The notes beneath the pieces are model-generated. The model saw only the letters and a list, made by a program, of their open reading frames with translations, did not search any database and was not told where the DNA came from. A program made the position numbers and the translations under genes. A stretch of 64,000 nt of DNA from Paraburkholderia agricolaris (GTDB lineage Bacteria; Pseudomonadota; Gammaproteobacteria; Burkholderiales; Burkholderiaceae): contig NZ_QPER01000001.1 of the NCBI RefSeq assembly GCF_009455635.1, forward strand, positions 1,798,001-1,862,000, read 5' to 3'. Shown here in pieces: positions 56,072 to 63,548 of the stretch; position 1 is the stretch's first letter, and each line of letters opens with the position of its first letter.

Positions 56072-56851
56072 ATGTTCACGAATGACACACTGAAGGGGCG
56101 CGTGGCGCTGATCACGGGAGGCGGCAGCGGCATCGGCCTGGAGATCGCCACGGCGTATGCGAAGCTGGGCGCTTCGTTGATGCTTATTGGTCGAAATGAG
56201 GAGCGTGTTCAGGCCGCGGCGCAAGCGATCACCGAAGCAGGCGGCATCGCGGTCGCCCGCAAAACAGACGTGCGCAATTACGACGAGGTCAAGGCGACCG
56301 TCGAGGCGACAGTGGAGAAGTTCGGATCGCTCGATATTCTGGTGAACAATGCCGCGGGTAACTTCGTTTGCCCCACTGCGGAACTGTCGCCGCGAGGCTG
56401 GAGCACCGTGATCGACATCGATCTGAACGGCACCTTCCACGGCTGCCATGCGGCGTACCCGCATCTCAGGCAATCGAAACATGGTGGCTCGATTATCAGC
56501 ATCATCACGATGCTCGGGGTCACCGGCTGGCCGCAGGCTGCCCACGCCGCTGCAGCGAAAGGAGGCATCCTCTCGCTTTCGCGAACACTGGCGGTGGAGT
56601 GGGGTGGCGACGGCATACGTGTGAATACCATCTCGCCGGGTCCGATCGGCGACACGGAAGGTGTGCAGCGCATGTACATCGAAGGGGGCCGTGGCGAGCT
56701 CGAAGCGAAGAAAACGGCGCTTGGGCGCTTCGGCAAGAAAGAAGACATTGCGAATGCGGCCGTTTATCTGGCGTCGAGCCTGGGATCGTATGTGACCGGC
56801 GAGAACCTGATCGTGGACGGCGGCAGGTGGTTGAAGTACGTAGCCGCCTAA
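56072..56851 (+). CDS. SDR of the 2,4-dienoyl-CoA reductase (DECR) type
   Basis: The 259-residue protein has ITGGGSGIGLEIATAYAKLG and the diagnostic NNAAGNFVCPTAELSPRGWSTVIDIDLNGTFHGC. As in dienoyl-CoA reductases there is no YxxxK; instead AHAAAAKGGILSLSRTLAVEWGGDGIRVN keeps the Lys. Such enzymes reduce 2,4-dienoyl-CoA with NADPH, which the PntAB transhydrogenase could supply. The ATG at 56072 follows GGAGAG; an in-frame start at 55976 lies upstream of the promoter. Confidence 0.9.
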   Translation: MFTNDTLKGRVALITGGGSGIGLEIATAYAKLGASLMLIGRNEERVQAAAQAITEAGGIAVARKTDVRNYDEVKATVEATVEKFGSLDILVNNAAGNFVCPTAELSPRGWSTVIDIDLNGTFHGCHAAYPHLRQSKHGGSIISIITMLGVTGWPQAAHAAAAKGGILSLSRTLAVEWGGDGIRVNTISPGPIGDTEGVQRMYIEGGRGELEAKKTALGRFGKKEDIANAAVYLASSLGSYVTGENLIVDGGRWLKYVAA

Positions 56852-56989
56852 GAGACGGGCGATTGAGATAGCGGCGATAGGGGGGCGAGGCTGCCTTATC
56901 ACCGCGTTCTTTATTGTCGCTTCGGATGTGAAGGTGCCGCACTCACGGTCGAAAACGTGGGTGCGGTCACTCATGTTCAGAATGTCATT

Positions 56990-58219
56990 TCAGATCACAC
57001 CGTCGTGGCGCAGCCTCTCACACTCGTCGATGTTCATGTCGAGCCACGTGCGAAGCACGTCATCACTGTCTTCACCGAGACGCGGCGGGGCCTTGCGATA
57101 TGTCTGCGCATTGCCGTCCACGTGGATGCCGAGGCCCACCTGCGGTATGCGCACACCATCGCGCGTTGCGGCGTAGAAGAACCCGCGCCGATGCAGTTCC
57201 GCATCGGCGGCGACCTCGTCCACCCGATTGATCGGCCCGGCCGGAATCCGTGCCTCGCGAAATATGTCGAGCCAATAGTCGCGCGATTGCGTGGCGATGA
57301 TCGCCTGGATCTTCTCGACGATCTCTCCGCGTAACTGCCGTCGTTCGCTGTTGCTCGCGTAGCAGGGCGCGTTGCCGGTCTGCGGCTCGCCGAGTGCGGC
57401 CCAGAACCTGGCCCAAATGCCATCGTTGCCGAGGCCAATGGTGAGCGGTGCATCTGCGGCCTGAAACACCTGATACACCGCGATGACGCTGTCGCGCCCG
57501 CCGGAGCGTTGCGGCACCTCGCCCGAACCCAGATACGGCACGATGCGTGGCGTCATGAACCGCGTCATGCTCTCGACCATCGACACATCGACGCAGTGTC
57601 CCTCGCCAGTACGATTGCGATCGACAAGCGCGGCCAGTACCGCGAGCGCGGCGTCGGTGCCCGAGAGCAGATCGGCGGCGGGCGTGCCGATCTTCTGCGG
57701 GTCGGTATGCGCCTCGCCCGTGAGGTCCATTACGCCGCTATAACCTTCGGCGATCAGGTCGTAACACGGCAGCTCGCTACGCTCGCCCTCCAGCCCGAAC
57801 CCCGAGATCGACGCGTGAATCAGCCGTGGATTGATGTGCTGGAGACTCCTGGCATCGATGCCGAGCTTGCGTTGTACGGAAGCAGTCCTGTTGACCACAA
57901 CGACGTCGGCACAGGCCACCATGCGCTTGAGCACGTCCAGTCCCGCAGGCTTGCGAAAATCCAGTGTCAGGCTGTGCTTGTTGCGATTGACGCTGAGAAA
58001 CCACAGCGACTCGCCGTCGAGAAAGGGCGGCCCCCAGGCGCGTACATCGTCGCCCTGGCCGGGCTGTTCGATCTTGACGACCGTGGCGCCGAGATCGGCC
58101 AGCAGCAGCGTGGCGTAAGGGCCGGCCACGGAGGTGGTCAGATCGAGTACACGCACGCCGTCGAGCAGTTTCAGGCGTGCGCCTTCGCGCGGAGGCGGCA
58201 GATGGTCGAAATCGGTCAT
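56990..58219 (-). CDS. CaiB/BaiF-type (family III) CoA-transferase
   Basis: The 409-residue protein has LDGVRVLDLTTSVAGPYATLLLADLGATVVKIEQPGQGDD, ASISGFGLEGERSELPCYDLIAEGYSGVMDLTGE and the catalytic Asp in GTPAADLLSGTDAALAVLAAL (about residue 183). Second CoA-transferase of the region; the two are clearly diverged and may serve entry and recycling of CoA. It is convergent with the DECR-type gene and has its own sigma-54 promoter 37 bp upstream. Confidence 0.93.
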   Translation of the reverse strand: MTDFDHLPPPREGARLKLLDGVRVLDLTTSVAGPYATLLLADLGATVVKIEQPGQGDDVRAWGPPFLDGESLWFLSVNRNKHSLTLDFRKPAGLDVLKRMVACADVVVVNRTASVQRKLGIDARSLQHINPRLIHASISGFGLEGERSELPCYDLIAEGYSGVMDLTGEAHTDPQKIGTPAADLLSGTDAALAVLAALVDRNRTGEGHCVDVSMVESMTRFMTPRIVPYLGSGEVPQRSGGRDSVIAVYQVFQAADAPLTIGLGNDGIWARFWAALGEPQTGNAPCYASNSERRQLRGEIVEKIQAIIATQSRDYWLDIFREARIPAGPINRVDEVAADAELHRRGFFYAATRDGVRIPQVGLGIHVDGNAQTYRKAPPRLGEDSDDVLRTWLDMNIDECERLRHDGVI

Positions 58220-58255
58220 GGTCTCTGGGTTGTGTCTATCTGGGCGGAAACCATG

Positions 58256-58271
58256 GCAAGTCCCGTGCCAC
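58256..58271 (-). promoter_or_regulatory. Sigma-54 promoter of the CoA-transferase gene
   Basis: On the minus strand TGGCACGGGACTTGCC, 37 bp upstream of the start codon. Confidence 0.85.
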
Positions 58272-58455
58272 CGCGGCGGGGTGTGGCAATCCGCTGAACC
58301 CGCAGGGTGGGCAATGCAGAGATGCAGCGGTTGTCATCGTGATCCCACATCCATCGGCGTTGATCATGGGTGGGCATGAAGCTCCCGTTCGCGGTTGCCC
58401 GCTGACACCTCCACGTGTATTCGACGAGGCCACCTGCGTTGTCGCGCAACGCACC

Positions 58456-58472
58456 TGTCCTTCCGATAGACA
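58456..58472. promoter_or_regulatory. UAS-like site midway between divergent promoters
   Basis: TGTCCTTCCGATAGACA, 185 bp from the CoA-transferase -24 box and 165 bp from the dehydrogenase -24 box. The 485-bp gap 58220-58704 holds no supported gene. Confidence 0.5.
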
Positions 58473-58636
58473 CGTGCCGCGCGCCGCGCAATTTGAATAC
58501 CGTTGCCTGACCCGCTTTCAGCGGCCCCGTATTCCAGCCCCACGCACGTGGAGTCTACGAGTACAGCGGCCGTCAACACGCCGTTCGAGGAAGCCATCGG
58601 CGACCACATGATTACGCGCACCACTGCATCCGCACA

Positions 58637-58652
58637 TGGCATGCATGTTGCA
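58637..58652 (+). promoter_or_regulatory. Sigma-54 promoter of the 3-hydroxyacyl-CoA dehydrogenase gene
   Basis: TGGCATGCATGTTGCA. It overlaps an in-frame ATG at 58636, so that ATG cannot be the start if this promoter is used. Confidence 0.87.
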
Positions 58653-58704
58653 AATCGGTGGACCGCGCGCGCCGTCTGGCGCCTATGTCATTCGGGAGCT
58701 GAGA

Positions 58705-60219
58705 TTGAGAGAGGAAATACAGAGAGTCGGAGTGGTGGGTGCGGGTGCGATGGGTCGAGGCATTGCGCAGGTCTGTGCGTTGGCCGGCTGTAGCGTCCAG
58801 CTATTCGACGCCAACCAGGATGCTGTGTCCAGCGCGACAGGTTTCGTGCGGGAAGACCTGATGAGCGCCGTTGCGCGAGGCAAGCTCTCTCAGGCTGACG
58901 CGAACGCAGCACTGCAAAGGGTGGCGACGGCCCGCACTCTTGAAGATCTGGCAGGTTGCGATATGGTGGTCGAAGCCATTGTCGAGCGGCTCGATGTCAA
59001 ACAGCAACTGCTGTGTGCACTGGAAGCCGCAGTCGGACCCGAGTGCGTGCTCGCGACCAATACATCTTCACTCAGTGTCACCGCAATTGCGGGGGCGTGT
59101 GTGAATCCAGGAAGAGTGGCCGGCTGGCATTTCTTTAATCCAGTGCCACGTATGAAGCTGGTAGAGGTGATTCAGGCGCCGCGTACGGACGCCGAAGCGG
59201 TGCGTCTGCTCGCGAATCTGTCTGAGAGGATCGGTCATCGCGCGATCGTGGTGTCGGATTCTCCAGGATTCGTCGTCAATCACGCTGGGCGCGCCTTCGT
59301 GACTGAAGGCCTCAAGCTTCTCGCCGAGCGTGCTGCGGAACATCATGTTCTCGATGCGATTCTTCGATCATGTGCGGGATTTCGCATGGGGCCATTCGAG
59401 TTGCTGGATCTGACCGGGCTGGATGTGTCGGTTCCGGTGATGGAGTCGATTCATTCCCAGTTCTACGGCGACGATCGCTATCGGCCTGTCACGCTCGCAC
59501 GCACGCGTCTGCTTGCCGGATTGCTTGGCCGCAAGACCGGGCAGGGCTTCTATGCATATGACGGGAAGGGCGCGAAGGTAGAGTCAGCCCGGGCACCCTT
59601 GACCGGCACGCTCGAGCCCGCGGTGTGGTGGCCGGCAACCGGTGATGAGGCGCTTCCTGAGTCCGTCGTTGCGCTATTGAGCACCTGCCGGCGCGTCGAA
59701 ACCCCGCACGAAGCCGACGTTTTATTGCTTGCGCCGCTCAAGCGGGATATGTCTGCGACGGTGGCGGAGCTGCAACTGGACGCGGCGAAAGCCGTCGGAA
59801 TCGATCCCGTGTTCGGTAGCGCCAACGGCGTGACGCTGATGGTTTGTCCGGGTACGACCGCCACGACCGTCGATGCGGCACGCTCGATATTCGCGATGCA
59901 ATCTATCAAAAGTTTTGTGGTTACGGACTCGCCTGGATTCGTCGCGCCACGTGTCGTAGCGTGCATCGTCAACCTCGCCTGTGAGATGGCTCAGCAGGGT
60001 ATCGCATCGCCGCAAGATATTGATGCGGCAGTACGAATTGGTCTCGGCTATCCGGCCGGGCCATTTGAGTGGGGCGATCGTCTCGATCCGAAGCGTGTGC
60101 TGGCGATTCTCGAGGGGTTGTACGCGACGTTTGGAGACCAACGCTACCGCCCATCGCCCTGGCTGGTGCGTCGGGCGAAGCTCTCGATGTCTCTTCTTAC
60201 GCCTGATCGTTCGTTCTAG
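58705..60219 (+). CDS. 3-hydroxyacyl-CoA dehydrogenase, long (PaaH-like) form
   Basis: The 504-residue protein (TTG start at 58705 after GGGAG at 58694) has the NAD site VGVVGAGAMGRGIAQVCALAG, ATNTSSLSVTAIA, catalytic His in GWHFFNPVPRMKLVEV, a first HCDH C-terminal domain (DSPGFVVNHAGRAFVTEGLKLL), and a second one ending in GYPAGPFEWGDRLDPKRVLAILEGL. This two-C-domain form of ~500 residues is typical of PaaH-like enzymes. It oxidises 3-hydroxyacyl-CoA with NAD+. A longer frame begins at 58636 but that ATG lies inside the sigma-54 promoter. Confidence 0.92.
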   Translation: MREEIQRVGVVGAGAMGRGIAQVCALAGCSVQLFDANQDAVSSATGFVREDLMSAVARGKLSQADANAALQRVATARTLEDLAGCDMVVEAIVERLDVKQQLLCALEAAVGPECVLATNTSSLSVTAIAGACVNPGRVAGWHFFNPVPRMKLVEVIQAPRTDAEAVRLLANLSERIGHRAIVVSDSPGFVVNHAGRAFVTEGLKLLAERAAEHHVLDAILRSCAGFRMGPFELLDLTGLDVSVPVMESIHSQFYGDDRYRPVTLARTRLLAGLLGRKTGQGFYAYDGKGAKVESARAPLTGTLEPAVWWPATGDEALPESVVALLSTCRRVETPHEADVLLLAPLKRDMSATVAELQLDAAKAVGIDPVFGSANGVTLMVCPGTTATTVDAARSIFAMQSIKSFVVTDSPGFVAPRVVACIVNLACEMAQQGIASPQDIDAAVRIGLGYPAGPFEWGDRLDPKRVLAILEGLYATFGDQRYRPSPWLVRRAKLSMSLLTPDRSF

Positions 60220-60274
60220 CGAGCGACTGTCGAAGCCGACGGTGCCATGTTGTAAGCGAACACGCAAAAACGCG

Positions 60275-60313
60275 TGTCGGTACGGGACACACGCCGTGTC
60301 TTTCGCGAACGCA
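60275..60313. promoter_or_regulatory. UAS-like pair upstream of the MFS transporter
   Basis: TGTCGGTACGGGACACA (60275-60291) and the partial TGTCTTTCGCGAACGCA (60297-60313), offset 22 bp, 52-90 bp upstream of the promoter at 60365. Confidence 0.5.
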
Positions 60314-60364
60314 GTTCGGCCCCGCAGGGTGTCTGTTGCAGGGCATACAACGGGCTCCCGCGCA

Positions 60365-60380
60365 TGGTATGCGACTTGCA
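60365..60380 (+). promoter_or_regulatory. Sigma-54 promoter of the MFS transporter unit
   Basis: TGGTATGCGACTTGCA: -12 box perfect, one mismatch in -24. The predicted leader to the transporter start is about 300 nt and contains a small ORF at 60576. Confidence 0.7.
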
Positions 60381-60575
60381 TTATGAACCGCAGGGCTGCC
60401 TCAATGAGCTTCAATCGCATCTCACCTGCGTTCAGCGCCGCTCGCCATCGCGATTGCAACGCGCCTGGCGTGCATGAAGCCACGTTTGTCGGCCCTGCGT
60501 AAATCGGTGCGCAATTAGCGCATCGAATAAACGACGGTGACCAAAGCAGTTCGTACAAAAAGTCAGGAGACGGAG

Positions 60576-60692
60576 ATGGACCCCTTGATGCACCAGCGAG
60601 CTATGTTCTCGTGCATACGCAAGCCGCAGTTGACGAGTCCATCGCTGTCTGTCGTTTGCGTTGGCGAGTTTATGGGGGAGGCACGCACATGA
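60576..60692 (+). CDS. Possible 38-residue leader ORF upstream of the MFS gene
   Basis: An ATG preceded by a strong AGGAGACGGAG opens a 38-codon frame (MDPLMHQRAMFSCIRKPQ…) whose stop overlaps the transporter ATG by ATGA. The peptide resembles nothing I know. It could couple translation to the transporter or be chance. Confidence 0.4.
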   Translation: MDPLMHQRAMFSCIRKPQLTSPSLSVVCVGEFMGEART

Positions 60693-62023
60693 ACAGCAAT
60701 GCAGGCCGGATCGAAGAAGCTGCCGAACTGGTGGATTCGGACAATCATCTATTCCGCAAGATAACGACCCGTATCGTTCCAGTCCTCTGGCTCGTCTATT
60801 TCTTCAACTATCTCGACCGCACGAACGTCGCGTACGCGCATTTGCGCATGAAGGATGATCTGGGCTTCAGCGATCCCGTCTTCGGTCTGGGTGCCAGCCT
60901 TATTTTCTTCGGGCTGATTGCGTTCGAGATCCCCAGCAACATCGTTCTGGCTCGCATTGGTCTCAGGAAGACGTTATTCCGCATCATGATTCTGTGGGGC
61001 CTGTGCAGCGCCGCGATGAGTCTTGTAATGACACCTACGGAGTTTTACATTCTCCGTTTCATGATCGGCGTATTCGAGGCGGGCCTGGTGCCAGGGGCGC
61101 TTTACTACATCACGCTGTGGTATCCCACCCAGCGACGGGGCCAACCCTGTGCGATGTTTTATACCGCGCCGAGCTGCGCAGGGATCGTGTCGGGGCCGCT
61201 TGCCGCTGGATTCATGACGTATCTTAACGGTGTCGGCAACTTCAAAGGGTGGCAATGGCTTTTCATCATGGAGGGCCTGCCATGCCTCGTTCTCGCTTTC
61301 GTGGCGTATCGCGTTCTAGCCGATAGCCCGGATAAAGCAACCTGGCTGACTCGGGACGAACGCCGCCGCGTACAAAATCTCATCCAGGATAGCAATGTCG
61401 CGCATCACACGCTCGACCGGCAGGATTTCCTCACCGTCGCGCGTGACCCGCGTCTCTGGGTGCTTGGCCTCACGGGCTTTCTGATGCTCATTCCCCAGTT
61501 CGGTCTGACCTTCTGGCAGCCAACTCTGCTGAAGGGGATGGGTCTCACGGTCATGGAGGTCGGGATTTATTCGGCATTGCCCGCTATCTGCGGCGTGGTG
61601 ACCTCAGTGCTGGTGGCGAAGCACTCAGACGCGACTGGCGAGCGTTGCTGGCATTACATCGGCTCCGCGCTCACGGCGGCCGTGGGATTGCTGCTCACGA
61701 CGTTCTTCCCGTCGAACACACTCCTGACGTTGCTATGCCTATGCCTGACCTGGGCGGGTTTTGTGAGCGCTTACGCGATGCTCTGGACATTTCCCGGACG
61801 TATCTTCAGCGGCCGGGTGGCTGCCACCGGGCTCGCGATCGTCACGGTCATTCACGGCAGCGCCGGGATCGTCGGGCCCTATGGCCTCGCATTGATCAAG
61901 ACAGCGACCGGCGGATTCACCATCAGCCTCTACACCGGCAGCGTGCTGCTGGTTGCTTCGACGTTGATCTTTTATCCGTTCTTTTCTCGCAGATCGACGC
62001 TTCAACTTGAACAGGCTCGATAA
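60689..62023 (+). CDS. MFS transporter of the anion:cation symporter (ACS) family
   Basis: The 444-residue inner-membrane protein has about twelve hydrophobic segments and ACS-family marks: VYFFNYLDRTNVAYAHLRMKDDLGFSDPVFGLGASLIFFGLIAFEIPSNIVLARIG (as family signature), RFMIGVFEAGLVPGALYYITLWYP and FKGWQWLFIMEGLPCLVLAF. ACS carriers import organic anions such as phthalate, tartrate or hexuronates with protons. GGGGGAGG precedes the ATG at 60689. It may provide a second uptake route besides the ABC system. Confidence 0.94.
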   Translation: MNSNAGRIEEAAELVDSDNHLFRKITTRIVPVLWLVYFFNYLDRTNVAYAHLRMKDDLGFSDPVFGLGASLIFFGLIAFEIPSNIVLARIGLRKTLFRIMILWGLCSAAMSLVMTPTEFYILRFMIGVFEAGLVPGALYYITLWYPTQRRGQPCAMFYTAPSCAGIVSGPLAAGFMTYLNGVGNFKGWQWLFIMEGLPCLVLAFVAYRVLADSPDKATWLTRDERRRVQNLIQDSNVAHHTLDRQDFLTVARDPRLWVLGLTGFLMLIPQFGLTFWQPTLLKGMGLTVMEVGIYSALPAICGVVTSVLVAKHSDATGERCWHYIGSALTAAVGLLLTTFFPSNTLLTLLCLCLTWAGFVSAYAMLWTFPGRIFSGRVAATGLAIVTVIHGSAGIVGPYGLALIKTATGGFTISLYTGSVLLVASTLIFYPFFSRRSTLQLEQAR

Positions 62024-62149
62024 CCGTGACGTCAGCAACGAGGAACGATTTCGCCATGATCTCGCGCTCTATATGCGGTGCCTTTACGGTGATCACGTGT
62101 TCAGATAATCCGTCGTCGTATGCGAGCGCAGGCTTTGCAGGGCATTGGC

Positions 62150-63547
62150 ATGAGTAAGACCTTGTACGAAAAGATATGGGAGGCACACAGCATTCTGGAA
62201 GGAGAAGATGGACAGACGCTGTTGCACGTCGGACGTCATATCGTTCAGGACGGGTCCAATCATGCATTCGACGCGCTGCATCAGCGCAATTTGCGCGTGC
62301 GTAGACCGGACCAGATGTTCGCCACGCCTGACCACGGCGTTTCCTCCAGAAGCCGCGATGTGGAAGCCATCGCAGATCCCGATCAAAGACGTGCGGTACA
62401 AGCGTTGTCAATGAACTCAAGGGAGTTCGGCATCGTCCATTTCGGGCTCGATGATCCGCGCCAGGGGATCGTGCATGTCGTAGGACCGGAGCAAGGCATT
62501 TCCCAACCGGGGATGCTGCTTGTTTGCGGAGATTCGCACACTTCGACACATGGCGCACTGGGTGCACTGGCCTTCGGGCTCGGCGCAAGCGACGTCTTTC
62601 ATGTCCTCGCCACCCAGACCATCTGGCAACGGCGCGCGAAGACTTTGAGGGTTTCGGTCGAGGGCGCATTACCCGCAGGCGTCACGGCCAAAGATTTGAT
62701 ATTGGCCATCATCGCGAGGCTCGGTGCAAACGGCGCCGCCGGATACGTCATCGAGTACGCCGGTCCGGTTCTGCGAGCGATGTCGATAGAAGAACGGCTG
62801 ACGGTTTGCAACATGTCGATTGAAGCGGGGGCGCGGGCCGGCATGGTCGCGCCGGACGACACCACGTACGCCTATCTCGCGGGCCGTCCGTTTGCGCCCA
62901 ATGGTGCGAAGTGGGACAAGGCACTCGCCTGGTGGCGCACGTTGCCATCCGACCAGGACGCCGTGTTCGACAAAGAGATCTCGCTCGACGCCAACGCGCT
63001 CGCGCCGATGGTGACCTGGGGCAACAGCCCCGAAGATGCACTGCCGGTCGACGGCCGGGTGCCCGATCCGTTGGACGAGTCCGACCTTGAGCGGCGCGCT
63101 TATCAACTGCGAACGCTCGACTACATGGGACTTTTACCGGGGATGGCGCTCTCCGATATCCGGATCGATCAGGTCTTCATCGGCTCGTGCACCAACGCGC
63201 GAATCGAGGACCTGCGGGCCGCATCGAAAATCGTCAAGGGGGGCCGCGCAGTTGTGCCGGCACTCGTCGTGCCAGGGTCAACTCAGGTGAAGCTCGCGGC
63301 AGAGGCCGAGGGTCTCGACCGCATCTTCCGCGACGCAGGGTTCGAGTGGGGCGAATCAGGATGCTCGATGTGCGTCGCGATGAATGGCGATCGGGTTGCG
63401 CAAGGCAAGCGTTGCGCGTCGACGTCGAATCGAAATTTCATTGGACGTCAGGGCACGGGGAGCCGCACGCATCTTGTCAGCCCACCGATGGCGGCGGCCG
63501 CCGCCCTGACAGGGCGCATCACCGATGTGCGCAAGTTCGAGGTCTGA
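62150..63547 (+). CDS. LeuC-like aconitase-superfamily dehydratase, large subunit
   Basis: The 465-residue protein has the isopropylmalate-isomerase large-subunit layout: TLYEKIWEAHSI, DGSNHAFDALHQRNLRVRRPDQMFATPDHGVSS, LLVCGDSHTSTHGALGALAFGLGASDVFHVLATQT, VTWGNSPEDA, and the three [4Fe-4S] cysteines in IGSCTN (Cys about 347) and SGCSMC (about 405, 408). It dehydrates/hydrates a hydroxy-di- or tricarboxylic acid. The substrate may be 3-isopropylmalate, but the catabolic context makes a paralogous role likely. Its start at 62150 is preferred to an in-frame ATG at 62120. The LeuD-like gene follows after 1 bp. Confidence 0.93.
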   Translation: MSKTLYEKIWEAHSILEGEDGQTLLHVGRHIVQDGSNHAFDALHQRNLRVRRPDQMFATPDHGVSSRSRDVEAIADPDQRRAVQALSMNSREFGIVHFGLDDPRQGIVHVVGPEQGISQPGMLLVCGDSHTSTHGALGALAFGLGASDVFHVLATQTIWQRRAKTLRVSVEGALPAGVTAKDLILAIIARLGANGAAGYVIEYAGPVLRAMSIEERLTVCNMSIEAGARAGMVAPDDTTYAYLAGRPFAPNGAKWDKALAWWRTLPSDQDAVFDKEISLDANALAPMVTWGNSPEDALPVDGRVPDPLDESDLERRAYQLRTLDYMGLLPGMALSDIRIDQVFIGSCTNARIEDLRAASKIVKGGRAVVPALVVPGSTQVKLAAEAEGLDRIFRDAGFEWGESGCSMCVAMNGDRVAQGKRCASTSNRNFIGRQGTGSRTHLVSPPMAAAAALTGRITDVRKFEV

Positions 63548-63548
63548 G

